A DNA stretch of 64,000 bases, taken from positions 62,001 through 126,000 of the forward strand of contig VGFT01000005.1 in the NCBI GenBank assembly GCA_016868775.1, read 5' to 3'. Within the stretch, counting starts at the first letter, position 1. Every line of letters starts with the position of its first letter. Below are positions 18,717-27,844 of the stretch, piece after piece. Under the pieces are notes generated by a model that saw nothing but the letters and a program-made list of their open reading frames with translations, was not told the DNA's origin and ran no database searches. Origin of the DNA: Bacteroidota bacterium (GTDB taxonomy: Bacteria > Bacteroidota > Bacteroidia > Chitinophagales > Chitinophagaceae). The position numbers and the translations under genes are program-made.

Positions 18717-18724
18717 CAAAGATA
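18717..18724 (-). promoter_or_regulatory. -7 box of ispH, 4 nt from the ATG
   Basis: On the minus strand TATCTTTG is followed by TCCC and then the ATG. Given the usual position of TAnnTTTG around -7, transcription would start at or within a base or two of the start codon. Confidence 0.6.
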
Positions 18725-18769
18725 CGTGGTCGCACCGCGGCATTTTATTACTTTGCAGGAAACATCCCT

Positions 18770-20149
18770 ATGCGTCTTTTTCGCGGAATCATTTTGATCC
18801 TGTTGACCGCGCTGGCTTGTGGTCCTACCCCCCAGCAGCAAACTCAAAAAAATTACAGCATGTCTATGTCGTTTCAGACCCCCGAGTGGGCCCGACAAAC
18901 TTCTATTTACGAAGTAAATGTTCGTCAATATACCCCCGCCGGCACCTTTCGTGCTTTTCAGGCGGAGTTGCCCAGGCTTAAGGATATGGGTGTGGGAACG
19001 CTTTGGTTCATGCCCATCACACCTATTGCCGAAAAAAATAGAAAAGGCACGTTGGGCAGTTACTATGCCTGTTCGGATTATACTTCGATCAATCCGGAGT
19101 TTGGAACCTTGGAGGATTTCAAAGAGTTGGTGCAACAGGCCCATTCCATGGGGATGAAGGTGATCATTGACTGGGTGGCCAACCACACCGGGTGGGATCA
19201 TCGTTGGACCCGCTCGCATCCGGAGTATTATTTGCGCGATTCGGCAACAGGTGATTTTCAGATCGCATCCGGAATGGATGATATCATTGAGCTCGATTTT
19301 TCCAAACCAGCACTTCGAAAGGCAATGATCGATGCCATGCAATTCTGGGTAACGGAATGTGACATCGATGGGTTTCGTTGCGACCTGGCTTTCTGGGTAG
19401 AGTTGCCTTTCTGGAGAGAGGCCCGCGATCGGCTCGATGCGGTCAAGCCCTTATTTTGGTTCGGAGAGTACGACGAATTAGACAAGCCGGAGTATGCGGA
19501 GGTCTTTGATGCCAGTTATACTTGGACATGGATGCATCGAGCCAAAGATTTTTATCAGCAGCGGGGAGTCATGGACTCCCTCCTAAAAGTGTTAGATCGG
19601 TATACGCAATTAAGCAATGACCGGATGCGATCTTGGTTCACGACCAACCATGATGAAAACAGTTGGAATGGAACTGAATTTGAGAAGTACGGCGATATGG
19701 CCCGGGCATTGGCTGTTTTTAGCATTACCTGGCCAGGTGTGCCATTGATTTATTCCGGGCAGGAGTGGGGCAATTTAGCGCGAATACAATTTTTTGAGAA
19801 GGATACGATTCGGGCCGGTAAAGACGCCGAGGCCTTTACTCGTTTTTACACCGACTTGTTGTCGTTGAAGAAAGCCAGCCCCGCGCTGCTGGCCGACTCT
19901 ACAGCATCACTCACTCAATTGCAAACAACGGCCTCTGGCTCTGTGTTGGCCTACAAACGCCAGAAAGGCGCTCATTCGGTGGTGGTTTTACTCAATTTAT
20001 CACCCAATACCGACCTGCATTTTGAAATTACCAATCCTAGGCTTAAGGGGAAATACCGCAGCCTGTTTTCTGGAGCCATGAATGATTTCAATACCGATCG
20101 GGCTTTTGAGATGCAGGCTTGGGATTATTTAATTTATGTAGCCGAATAA
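18770..20149 (+). CDS. GH13 alpha-amylase family lipoprotein
   Basis: About 459 aa. The N-terminus has a signal peptide ending in a lipobox-like LTALAC, so the enzyme is probably attached to a membrane. The (beta/alpha)8 barrel shows the GH13 signature regions: DWVANHTG, GFRCDLAFWV with the nucleophile Asp, WFGEYDE with the acid/base Glu, and TTNHDEN with the stabilising Asp. Likely substrates are starch-like alpha-glucans or maltodextrins. The track start at 18650 is antisense to ispH; the ATG at 18770 is used. It shares a hairpin terminator with convergent htrA. Confidence 0.9.
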   Translation: MRLFRGIILILLTALACGPTPQQQTQKNYSMSMSFQTPEWARQTSIYEVNVRQYTPAGTFRAFQAELPRLKDMGVGTLWFMPITPIAEKNRKGTLGSYYACSDYTSINPEFGTLEDFKELVQQAHSMGMKVIIDWVANHTGWDHRWTRSHPEYYLRDSATGDFQIASGMDDIIELDFSKPALRKAMIDAMQFWVTECDIDGFRCDLAFWVELPFWREARDRLDAVKPLFWFGEYDELDKPEYAEVFDASYTWTWMHRAKDFYQQRGVMDSLLKVLDRYTQLSNDRMRSWFTTNHDENSWNGTEFEKYGDMARALAVFSITWPGVPLIYSGQEWGNLARIQFFEKDTIRAGKDAEAFTRFYTDLLSLKKASPALLADSTASLTQLQTTASGSVLAYKRQKGAHSVVVLLNLSPNTDLHFEITNPRLKGKYRSLFSGAMNDFNTDRAFEMQAWDYLIYVAE

Positions 20150-20174
20150 GAAACGCCCCGTTGGGGCGTTTCTT
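20148..20174. terminator. Bidirectional hairpin between amylase and htrA genes
   Basis: AAGAAACGCCCC pairs with GGGGCGTTTCTT around a three-base loop, starting inside the amylase stop codon. The A-rich and T-rich flanks of the stem let it act on both strands. Confidence 0.75.
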
Positions 20175-20206
20175 ATGAATGGTATTTTCTTGGGGAAAAG
20201 GCTCGG

Positions 20207-21712
20207 TTACTCTTCTGAGTCGGGCAAGGTTACGGGATAGCGGTAAATTCCATTGTATCCATCATAGAATCCCTCCACGCTGATGTTGTAACTGCGGGCA
20301 GCGGAAATGGCTTTGCTGAGTTCGTCCATATTTTTCACCTCCATGTCATTAACTCTCGTGATCACAAATCCCTCTTGCATCCGGGTCTGACTAAAGGGTC
20401 CGCCGGCGGTGATCTTATTTACAATTACACCTCCGGGGGCTTGGTTTCGTTCTGCCATTTTGGAGTCGATGTTGGCTAGTTCACCTCCTAATAGATTACC
20501 CAGGTTAGTCCCCGCTAAATTGTCATAACTCCCGGTTTCTTCTTTGAGCGTGACAGTTGAAGTTGCTTCCGTCCCGTTGCGTTTGTACGTGATGTTCACC
20601 TTATCGCCGGCGTTCAGGGAGGCGATTGTACCCTGTAATTCTCCCCAGGAGCCGATGGTATTACCATTGACTTTAGTGATGATGTCTCCTTTTTTCAGTC
20701 CGCCTGCTTCCGCTGCACCGCCCTTGGCGACATTCCCAATATAAGCCCCATCGGTAGAGTTGATTTTGGTTTGATCGGCAGCTACCCCCAAATAAGGGCG
20801 CTTGACATTGCCGAATTTGATCAGGTCGTTTACAATTTTTTTAGCCAGGTTAACCGGAATGGCAAAGGAATAACCGGCATAGGTGCCGGTGGGCGCGTAG
20901 ATGGCCGAGTTGATTCCAACCAATAAACCATCTGTGGTGATGAGTGCGCCGCCACTGTTTCCTTGATTCACGGCGGCATCCGTTTGTATGAAGGATTCGA
21001 TGGGGGTATCGCTCTGGCGACCATTGACACCGATGGATCGGCCTTTGGCACTCACAATGCCGGCGGTAACGGTCGTTTCCAGCGACAGCGGATATCCGAT
21101 GGCCAGTACCCATTGACCGAGCTGGACTTGATCTGAATTGCCATATAGTAAGTAGGGAAATCCGTTGCCATCGATCTTTAGCACTGCTATGTCGCTGCTT
21201 GGATCTCGTCCTATTACACGGGCGGTATATGTTTTTTTGTTATTTAGCGTTACCTTAATCTCTGCGGCTACTCCATCTCCTCCGTCCGTAATAACGTGGT
21301 TATTGGTTACGATATAACCATCATCGCTGATCAGCACTCCGCTACCGGAGGCACGCTGTTCGGGACGAATTTGTGGACCAAAAATTCCATCTCCAAAAAA
21401 TTGCTCCAACATTTCCTCAAGCCCTCCTTTTGTTTCAGGAAGTTGGTTGGTGACTCGTTTTGCAGGGGTTTTGGTTTTGATATGTACCACCGCCTGAACG
21501 GCTGCCTGGGATGCTTTTGTAAAGTCAATGGCGCTCCCGATATTTTGGGTTGCATTTTCCAAGAACCCGGCATAATTGGCCGGAAGCTTTGCCGCATCAA
21601 CTCCATCGAATTGGGGTGCACGGTTGTTGCTGAATCGGTCGTAAGTCCAAATCGTGGCCAGTGCGGTTGTGGCACTCAGTCCAACTACGACCAAAATTTG
21701 TTTCCATTTCAT
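20207..21712 (-). CDS. Periplasmic serine protease HtrA/DegP family
   Basis: About 501 aa; envelope protease-chaperone. An N-terminal anchor or signal (MKWKQILVVVGLSATTALATIW) precedes a trypsin-like domain with the triad in TNNHVI, SSDIAVLKI and GNSGGALIT, and then two PDZ domains (first with GAYIGNVAKGGAAEAGGLKKGDIITKVNG, second with VNKITAGGPF...GFVITRVND). The track start at 21742 adds 10 residues; the ATG at 21712 opens directly onto the signal segment. Monocistronic between a hairpin and the LuxC-like gene. Confidence 0.94.
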   Translation of the reverse strand: MKWKQILVVVGLSATTALATIWTYDRFSNNRAPQFDGVDAAKLPANYAGFLENATQNIGSAIDFTKASQAAVQAVVHIKTKTPAKRVTNQLPETKGGLEEMLEQFFGDGIFGPQIRPEQRASGSGVLISDDGYIVTNNHVITDGGDGVAAEIKVTLNNKKTYTARVIGRDPSSDIAVLKIDGNGFPYLLYGNSDQVQLGQWVLAIGYPLSLETTVTAGIVSAKGRSIGVNGRQSDTPIESFIQTDAAVNQGNSGGALITTDGLLVGINSAIYAPTGTYAGYSFAIPVNLAKKIVNDLIKFGNVKRPYLGVAADQTKINSTDGAYIGNVAKGGAAEAGGLKKGDIITKVNGNTIGSWGELQGTIASLNAGDKVNITYKRNGTEATSTVTLKEETGSYDNLAGTNLGNLLGGELANIDSKMAERNQAPGGVIVNKITAGGPFSQTRMQEGFVITRVNDMEVKNMDELSKAISAARSYNISVEGFYDGYNGIYRYPVTLPDSEE

Positions 21713-21796
21713 ATGCGCATATTTAGATAATAGATTGGGCAAATTAATTTTAAGTTGTCAAAGTACACCCGTACTCATTTGTAGTTTAACAATTTT

Positions 21797-22813
21797 TCAA
21801 CGCGTCGGTTCAAGACCGAGAAGAAACTGGATTGTATTGGCGCCATCGGCGTAGTCGGTTAGGGTAGGTAGTTGTGTCTGGCCGAAGGAAAGCCCGTTGG
21901 CCCCGCCCACCCGGCATTGGATTTGTTCGGATTGCTCGGACAGCCACCCTTCCGCTTCCTCTACTTGGTCGTAGTATTGATACTGTACCACTCCGATCGG
22001 GGCATGGAGGGATGGGCGTTCAACCAGTAAGCAAATTCCATTGGTCATGTAATACTCCTTATTTAAAAGGCAAAGTGCCAACTGATAGTCGTAATTGTTC
22101 TTGAATTTGTGGTGCTCTTGTAGAAAGGAAAATGAAGTTCCAGCTTGTAGCAGGGGGGTAAAGTCATACCCCCTGGGCACCAGCAGGTGCGTAATACTCC
22201 TACAGCCCCTTCCGAAATAGGTATACATGTCGGCGGAAAGACGCGTTAATTCATCGGGGGTCTCATGGCCTGTCAGCAGCGCAGCAGAGGACCGGCTTTT
22301 TCGGATGATGTGTGGGTAGAGGCCAAAATAATAGTCAAAGTAGCGGGACGTATTGTTGCCACCCGTTGCGATGTAAGCGTCGGAACCACTTAATCGCTCT
22401 ACTAGTTGTATATAAGGGGCTACCCGCGCCTCCCATCGCACCAGTTGCTGTACCAAGTGCTCGAAAAGGCAACTATCCTGGCCGGATAGCTTGATACGAG
22501 CCTGATGGCCAACCACCCAGCAGCAGAGCCAATCATAAAACCCAACGAGCGGTAAGTTGCTGGCCATCACCAATCCCACCGTTTGGGGGGCCGACAGGCT
22601 GGGGGGAATGGATTCGGAGGATGTCCAAGCCCACAGTTTTTCGGGGTGTAGGTAGAATTGACAGATATGGTTGACTGAGCACTTTACAAATTCGGGGATA
22701 AACCAAGGATTGCAGGCATAGGCTCGCTGCTGTGCTTCCACCCATTGCGGCTCGTCCGATCCCATGTAGTCCCCCAACCGGGAGGCAAGTTCAATCCGTT
22801 CGGTCAGATTCAT
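21797..22813 (-). CDS. LuxC-type acyl-CoA reductase-like protein
   Basis: 338 aa, resembling the LuxC acyl-CoA reductase family, which reduces acyl-CoA (or acyl thioester) to aldehyde with NADPH. The glycine-rich IATGGNNTSRYFDYYFG and a likely catalytic Cys in YFGRGCRSITHLLVP (about residue 210) are visible; NLPLVGFYDWLCCWVVG is the N-terminal nucleotide-fold segment. It is divergent from a ferredoxin gene with only 61 bp between starts, and TAATTTTG lies about 22 nt before its ATG. The biological acyl substrate is unknown. Confidence 0.75.
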   Translation of the reverse strand: MNLTERIELASRLGDYMGSDEPQWVEAQQRAYACNPWFIPEFVKCSVNHICQFYLHPEKLWAWTSSESIPPSLSAPQTVGLVMASNLPLVGFYDWLCCWVVGHQARIKLSGQDSCLFEHLVQQLVRWEARVAPYIQLVERLSGSDAYIATGGNNTSRYFDYYFGLYPHIIRKSRSSAALLTGHETPDELTRLSADMYTYFGRGCRSITHLLVPRGYDFTPLLQAGTSFSFLQEHHKFKNNYDYQLALCLLNKEYYMTNGICLLVERPSLHAPIGVVQYQYYDQVEEAEGWLSEQSEQIQCRVGGANGLSFGQTQLPTLTDYADGANTIQFLLGLEPTR

Positions 22814-22874
22814 GTTGAATTACTTAGATTTGTGTGGCAAAATTAGTTAACCTACCTATCACAACTTATCAATC

Positions 22875-23222
22875 ATGGCCATTAAGATTACGGATGAGTG
22901 CATTAATTGTGGTGCCTGCGAGCCGGAGTGTCCCAACAACGCCATTTATGAAGGCGGGGTAGAATGGGCCATTGCCGATGGCACCTCGGTAAAAGGGTCC
23001 TTTACGCTTATGGACGGACAAACCGTGGAAGCAAATACCAAGCTCGCCCCCATTGCAGTAGATACGTACTACATTACCCCCAACAAGTGCACCGAGTGCC
23101 AGGGATTTCATGAGCAACCTCAGTGCGCAGCGGTCTGTCCGGTCGATTGCTGTGTTCCCGACGAGCTGTACCGAGAAACGGTTGATGAATTGTTGGCTAA
23201 GAAAGAGAAGCTGCATCTTTGA
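22875..23222 (+). CDS. Ferredoxin with two 4Fe-4S clusters
   Basis: 115 aa small electron carrier. The first cluster motif [12 protein letters not shown] is followed by an insertion of about 50 residues, then CTECQGF...[10 protein letters not shown], the arrangement of Alvin-type/YfhL-like ferredoxins. Its stop overlaps the ddl start by one base (TGATG). The divergent partner is the acyl-CoA reductase-like gene; a functional link is only inferred from position. Confidence 0.92.
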   Translation: MAIKITDECINCGACEPECPNNAIYEGGVEWAIADGTSVKGSFTLMDGQTVEANTKLAPIAVDTYYITPNKCTECQGFHEQPQCAAVCPVDCCVPDELYRETVDELLAKKEKLHL

Positions 23223-24244
23223 TGAAGCCCTGTATAGCGCTCGTGACCGGTGGTTACTCCGGGGAATCTGTTATTTCCTATCGGACCGCAGAAACCATTT
23301 CCAAACATCTTGACCCCGAACAATATCAGGTATATAAAATTAACATTCGTTCGGACGGGTGGTGGTACTCAACCACGGAAGGAGAAACCCTATCGGTTGA
23401 TAAAAATGATTTTACCATTCAGCTGGGGGGAAAAACAATTCGGTTCGATGCTGTTTTTTTAGCCATGCACGGTACGCCGGGTGAGGACGGTAAACTCCTC
23501 GGCTATTTCGACATGCTGGGTATACCCTATACCTGCTGTCCCAGCGCCACCGCAGCCATAACTTTCAATAAGTGGTACGCTACATCCATCGCAAGAGCCG
23601 CCGGTATCCCGGTATCCAACGCTCAGTATTTTGATATTACCAGCGATCGCAAAAAGGCCGTTCAAGCAATCCGTGAAAATTTGACCTTTCCCGTTTTTGT
23701 AAAACCCAATAACGGCGGCTCCAGTATTGGCATGTCCAAGCTCCTTCACCCCGACGAAAATATTGACGCTGCATTGGAACTAGCTTTTCAGGAAGACACC
23801 CAAGTATTGGTGGAGGAAATGATACAGGGGAGGGAATTTACCGTGGGTGTTTACCGAAATCAGAAAGGGGTGCAGGTGCTTCCTATCACGGAGGTTTTTG
23901 CTGACGCCCAACAGCCTTTCTTTGATTTTGTCGCCAAATACCAAGGGAAATCGACTGAAGTCACCCCCGCAACCATTGCTCCTGCCTGGGCGGAGAAACT
24001 TCAGGACATGGCCCGAAAGATTTACCTGGTATTTGGATGTGCGGGGGTTGTACGAATTGACTTTATTTATCAAGAAGACGCAGACACCCCTGTTATGCTT
24101 GAAGTAAATACCATTCCCGGCCAAAGCAGTGCGAGCATCATCCCCCAACAGGTATCTGCAACCGGAGTTTCACTCCAAAAGTTCTATTCTGAATTGCTGG
24201 AAATGACACTATTCAATAATCCCCACCTTCGAAAAACCGTATGA
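23222..24244 (+). CDS. ddl: D-alanine--D-alanine ligase
   Basis: ATP-grasp enzyme of 340 aa that joins two D-Ala for peptidoglycan precursor synthesis. Visible are VTGGYSGES at the N-terminus, AMHGTPGEDGKLLGYFDMLGIPYTC, the ATP-binding FPVFVKPNNGGSSIGMSK and the C-terminal Mg/ATP site VMLEVNTIPGQS. The track start at 23219 is a TTG; the ATG at 23222 overlaps the ferredoxin stop. Translation is coupled on both sides, since the downstream PASTA gene overlaps by 4 bp. Confidence 0.96.
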   Translation: MKPCIALVTGGYSGESVISYRTAETISKHLDPEQYQVYKINIRSDGWWYSTTEGETLSVDKNDFTIQLGGKTIRFDAVFLAMHGTPGEDGKLLGYFDMLGIPYTCCPSATAAITFNKWYATSIARAAGIPVSNAQYFDITSDRKKAVQAIRENLTFPVFVKPNNGGSSIGMSKLLHPDENIDAALELAFQEDTQVLVEEMIQGREFTVGVYRNQKGVQVLPITEVFADAQQPFFDFVAKYQGKSTEVTPATIAPAWAEKLQDMARKIYLVFGCAGVVRIDFIYQEDADTPVMLEVNTIPGQSSASIIPQQVSATGVSLQKFYSELLEMTLFNNPHLRKTV

Positions 24245-25044
24245 TCCGCTGGTTATTCAATAAACCTGTTTGGCTAAATATGTTGGTGGGCGTCGGCCTG
24301 GCTGTTCTGTTATTTTTTTTCTGGCTTTCCTCTTTGAATTGGTTTACGAAGCACGGGCGAACCGCCGTTGTGCCCAATGTTGTTGGCATCTCCTATAACG
24401 AAGCAAAGACGCTATTGGAGCGTAAAGGATTTGAAGTAGTGATTGAAGACTCCATCTACTCCGATACGATCCCCCCACTTCAAGTGTTGCGGCAGATGCC
24501 CGACTCGGCGGAAACCGTGAAAGAGGGAAGGACGGTTTTCCTGACCATTACCCGTCTAGTCCCCCCCGAGGTACTCATGCCCAGCCTGAAAGGGCAAAGC
24601 TATAGAAATGCAGAGATGATCCTGAAAAGTATGGATCTCCGCGTAGGGGATACGATATATCGACAGGATTTTGCCCGCAATGCAGTACTGGATCAATTAT
24701 ACCAAGGAAAGCCGGTTGCACCCGGTACCGCACTAAAAAAGGGTACTCGGATCGATTTGGTACTTGGAAATGGAGTGGGTAATCAAGAAATGCCCGTTCC
24801 TAATTTATTGGGACTGCGTTACCCAGATGCGCGCTCGGTCATGGATCAAATGGGACTCGGATTGGGCGTTTTAATGATGGGGCCAGATCTTACTGATACC
24901 CTGAGCGGATTTGTGATTCGCCAAGAACCCAAACCACAAGTGAGCGAATCCCTTCCAAATCGGATTCGAGCCGGTCAGCTGATCGATCTCTGGCTGGGTA
25001 CTACACCGCCGATTCGGGATACATTGCCTACTCCACAACAATAA
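24241..25044 (+). CDS. Membrane-anchored PASTA-domain protein
   Basis: 267 aa: one N-terminal membrane span (about 10-32, VWLNMLVGVGLAVLLFFFWLSSL) then three PASTA domains outside the membrane (VVPNVVGISYNEAKTLLERKGF, VLMPSLKGQSYRNAEMILKSM, PVPNLLGLRYPDARSVMDQMG). PASTA domains bind muropeptides or beta-lactams in kinases and penicillin-binding proteins; here no kinase or transpeptidase domain is attached. ATGA overlap with ddl suggests a peptidoglycan-linked role. Confidence 0.88.
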   Translation: MIRWLFNKPVWLNMLVGVGLAVLLFFFWLSSLNWFTKHGRTAVVPNVVGISYNEAKTLLERKGFEVVIEDSIYSDTIPPLQVLRQMPDSAETVKEGRTVFLTITRLVPPEVLMPSLKGQSYRNAEMILKSMDLRVGDTIYRQDFARNAVLDQLYQGKPVAPGTALKKGTRIDLVLGNGVGNQEMPVPNLLGLRYPDARSVMDQMGLGLGVLMMGPDLTDTLSGFVIRQEPKPQVSESLPNRIRAGQLIDLWLGTTPPIRDTLPTPQQ

Positions 25045-25050
25045 TTTTGC

Positions 25051-25374
25051 ATGCGCACCACTACCGTAGAAATCCTGAAAGCTCGACTGGAAAAAGGAGA
25101 AAATATTCGACTCATCGATTGCAGGGAGCCACACGAATATCAAGAATTCAACTTAGGGGGACTGCTTTTGCCGCTAGGAAAAATACAAACCATGCAGATC
25201 GAACCCATTGAGGATTGGAAAGAGGAAGAGATCATCATTCATTGCCGAAGCGGTCAACGCAGCTTGATGGCCGGGTTATTCTTAGAATCAGCCGGGTACA
25301 AAGACGTCGTTAACTTGGCCGGCGGCGTGCTGGCTTGGAAAGAGTTGTACGGGGATGCGCCTCCAGCCCTATAG
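25051..25374 (+). CDS. Single-domain rhodanese-like protein
   Basis: 107 aa. The active-site loop HCRSGQRS carries the cysteine that would hold a persulfide, preceded by LIDCREPHEYQEF. Such proteins move sulfane sulfur or act as sulfurtransferases. It starts 6 bp after the PASTA gene, so it ends the ferredoxin-ddl-PASTA operon. Its stop overlaps the convergent TonB-receptor stop within the palindrome CTATAG. Confidence 0.9.
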   Translation: MRTTTVEILKARLEKGENIRLIDCREPHEYQEFNLGGLLLPLGKIQTMQIEPIEDWKEEEIIIHCRSGQRSLMAGLFLESAGYKDVVNLAGGVLAWKELYGDAPPAL

Positions 25375-27522
25375 TTCGATCTGTACGCCCAACGATCCGT
25401 TTGTTCCGGCCATCGGGAAGTAATAATTTTCTGTATTCATTCGTCCCCCATAAAAATAACTAAACGTATATCCGTTTGGTTCGTATCGGATGTCAAAGAG
25501 ATTGTTTACCTGTAGCGTAAGGCGAATGCTTTTTTCCTTCGGTAAGACCCATCGATAATCGATCAGCAGGTGTTGTATCCAGTAAGGATCCAGCGATCGG
25601 CTTTTTTGGGCGGTGTTGTCGAGGTATTGCCGACTAACAAATTGACTGATCCATTGACACTCCAATCCTTTTATCGGGGTCCAACTTAGTATGCCATTTG
25701 AAACCCAAGTGGGCGATAAGGCCAGATCCGATCGACGATAAACGCGTTTGAGTTGTCCGCCATTATCATAGTCATCCACATACTTCGTGAAATTTTTAAC
25801 CCGATTACGACTAACCGCCACGTTGCCGGTCAACCTGATCGTGGGACGAAGATTCAAACTTCCTTCCCATTCAATACCCATTCGATAACTGCGTGGAATG
25901 TTCTGTCGCGTATACGCGCCCACGTCGTTGATGGCGCCAGTTAGAATCAGTTGATCCCGATACGCCATGTGGTACAGCGTGGCCGACCACCGGTAAGTGC
26001 TTTTCTTTTTCCCTATGTTCATTTCCAGGTCCAATAATTTTTCCGGATGCGGCGGTTGATTCCACCCGGCCTCAAAATCGTCTCGGTTGGGTTCTTTTTG
26101 GGCAACGGCCAACGAAGCAAAACCCGACCAGCTCTGATGCGCATAACTGATACCGGCCTTGGGGTTTACGAACCGATAGGTCGGATGAAAACGAACCTGC
26201 GGATTATTTCTAAATCCATTTAATCGGTATTCGACCCAACGCAATTGCAGATCGGCAAACAACGACCACTTGGGTTTCCAGTTCCACTGCCATTTTAAAA
26301 ATTGGTTGGCATCGTTTTTATCGGCCGGCTGATCGTACCAGTTTCGGATTGCGGTGAGCCCGTTCAAGGCCCAAATTGGTTTTCCGAAATGCCGTCCAAT
26401 GTAGCGCATCAGGGCCCCGCCCCCGATCCAGGACGAGCGTCCCTCTTTCCATTGATAGGAAAAAGTGGTCCCGAAAAAATGATTGTCAAGCCAGAGTTGC
26501 CGGATCAGATCGGTGGTGAACGTAGTATCGTTTCCGTTGATGGGGTAAGGCATTTGGTAACGGGCGTAATCTTGGTTTGCCTTGTACTGCTCGTAGTATC
26601 CGTTGCCCCGCGTATAAAACAAGGCGATCGATAACTCAGCCTTGCCAGCGGTGGTTCGGTTGAAAAAAAGTTGTGTATGGCTCTGACGGTAGTTGTCCGT
26701 TTCATTTTCATAAGGGCTTCCGGGTCGCTCTGTTCCGGCATCATTCACCCTTCGATTGCCGTCCCGTAGATCTGCTTCTGAAATTCCGTACCAGGCCTGA
26801 TACGTTTTTTCCTTCCCGGCAAAATGCGTAATGCGAAGCGAATAGCTTGGCTGAACAAAGACCGTGGATACATAGTAAGAGGATAGCCGACTGCTGGCCC
26901 GGTCGATGTATCCATTGCTGAATAGATGAGAGAGCCGGATATCGGTGGCGAAATTTCCCTCTAGCCCGCTTTGATAGAGCAACGTGTATTTTCGGGAGTC
27001 GAACGAACCGTAGCTGTTTTGAAAGCTCAGCCGTCGCTGTGGGTTGACTTCATGCGTACTGATGTTGAGGTTGGCGCCAAATGCACCCGCGCCATTGGAA
27101 GAGGTACCTACTCCGCGTTGCACTTGTATGCTTTGAGCGGAAGAGGCCAGATCGGGTAAATTGACGAAAAAAATTCCCTGACTCTCCGCGTCGTTGTACG
27201 GGATGCCGTTGAGGGTCATGTTGATTCGGGTGGGATCCGTTCCCCGAATCCGGATCCCGGTATACCCGATGCCATTGCCCGCATCCGAGTGTACGACCAC
27301 GCCCGGCAAGGTTGATAACAGGAAGGGAAGGTCCTGCCCCAGATTTCTTTTTTCGATATCCGATCGGGTCAGGTTTGACTTGGCAAAGGGTGCTTCATCT
27401 CCGGCACGAACGGCTTGTATCTCCACCGGACTAAGCACATAAAAACTATCTTTTTTTTCTGCTTGGGCGAACGATAGAAAGGGGAGAAGGAGGAGTCCCG
27501 CTAGCAGGCGATTTCTTTTCAT
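25369..27522 (-). CDS. TonB-dependent outer-membrane receptor, probable thiamine uptake
   Basis: 717 aa. After a signal peptide (MKRNRLLAGLLLLPFLSFAQA) comes a plug domain (VVHSDAGNGIGYTGIRIRGTDPTRINMTLNGIPYNDAESQG) and a long beta barrel ending in an aromatic/hydrophobic strand (GVQIEL). There is no N-terminal carboxypeptidase-regulatory domain. Substrate inference comes from the TPP riboswitch directly upstream: Bacteroidota receptors with that control are predicted thiamine importers. The track start at 27573 lies inside the riboswitch; the ATG at 27522 begins the signal peptide. Confidence 0.88.
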   Translation of the reverse strand: MKRNRLLAGLLLLPFLSFAQAEKKDSFYVLSPVEIQAVRAGDEAPFAKSNLTRSDIEKRNLGQDLPFLLSTLPGVVVHSDAGNGIGYTGIRIRGTDPTRINMTLNGIPYNDAESQGIFFVNLPDLASSAQSIQVQRGVGTSSNGAGAFGANLNISTHEVNPQRRLSFQNSYGSFDSRKYTLLYQSGLEGNFATDIRLSHLFSNGYIDRASSRLSSYYVSTVFVQPSYSLRITHFAGKEKTYQAWYGISEADLRDGNRRVNDAGTERPGSPYENETDNYRQSHTQLFFNRTTAGKAELSIALFYTRGNGYYEQYKANQDYARYQMPYPINGNDTTFTTDLIRQLWLDNHFFGTTFSYQWKEGRSSWIGGGALMRYIGRHFGKPIWALNGLTAIRNWYDQPADKNDANQFLKWQWNWKPKWSLFADLQLRWVEYRLNGFRNNPQVRFHPTYRFVNPKAGISYAHQSWSGFASLAVAQKEPNRDDFEAGWNQPPHPEKLLDLEMNIGKKKSTYRWSATLYHMAYRDQLILTGAINDVGAYTRQNIPRSYRMGIEWEGSLNLRPTIRLTGNVAVSRNRVKNFTKYVDDYDNGGQLKRVYRRSDLALSPTWVSNGILSWTPIKGLECQWISQFVSRQYLDNTAQKSRSLDPYWIQHLLIDYRWVLPKEKSIRLTLQVNNLFDIRYEPNGYTFSYFYGGRMNTENYYFPMAGTNGSLGVQIEL

Positions 27523-27566
27523 AACGGAAAGATTTATCGCTACCGGGAATGATGATCTGGATTCCG

Positions 27567-27654
27567 ACTCCATCCCTACGCAGGCATTATCCTGAACAGG
27601 TATTACGGGTTTGATCTCAGCCGTTGCCCTTAAAGCAGCAGCACCCCGGAAGCA
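27567..27654 (-). promoter_or_regulatory. TPP (thiamine pyrophosphate) riboswitch
   Basis: Read on the minus strand, the element contains GGGGTGC, GGCTGAGAT, ACCCGTAATACCTG, GGATAATGCC and GCGTAGGGA in the correct order and spacing of the THI box. The outer stem is formed by CTTC near 27654 and GGAG near 27569. It ends about 45 nt before the start of the TonB receptor, so TPP binding should lower receptor expression. This is a direct sequence recognition of a conserved RNA. Confidence 0.93.
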
Positions 27655-27694
27655 ATTGCAAAACTAGACGATCCGAAACATCCATACAAGCATT

Positions 27695-27725
27695 TTTGTC
27701 CACACGGCCCCATTCCTTATCTTTG
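27695..27725 (+). promoter_or_regulatory. Predicted promoter of the initiator tRNA
   Basis: TTTG (27695-27698) and TATCTTTG (27718-27725) with a 19-bp spacer match the Bacteroidota pattern. The tRNA begins 4 nt after the -7 box. Confidence 0.7.
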
Positions 27726-27728
27726 CAC

Positions 27729-27800
<72 letters not shown>

Positions 27801-27804
27801 CAAG

Positions 27805-27827
27805 ATCCGCCCCCGGGCGGATTTTTT
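27805..27827 (+). terminator. Intrinsic terminator after tRNA-fMet
   Basis: ATCCGCCC pairs with GGGCGGAT around a two-base (effectively four-base) loop and runs into six T. It lies only 17 bp before the era ATG, so era needs its own promoter or read-through. Confidence 0.85.
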
Positions 27828-27844
27828 CTTCCAATGCCACCCTC

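Noticed and set aside
18713-19342. N-terminal 210-residue extension of the ispH ORF
   Set aside because: It is antisense to the GH13 gene, which has signal peptide and catalytic motifs; the IspH family start is the ATG at 18712 with a -7 box just upstream.
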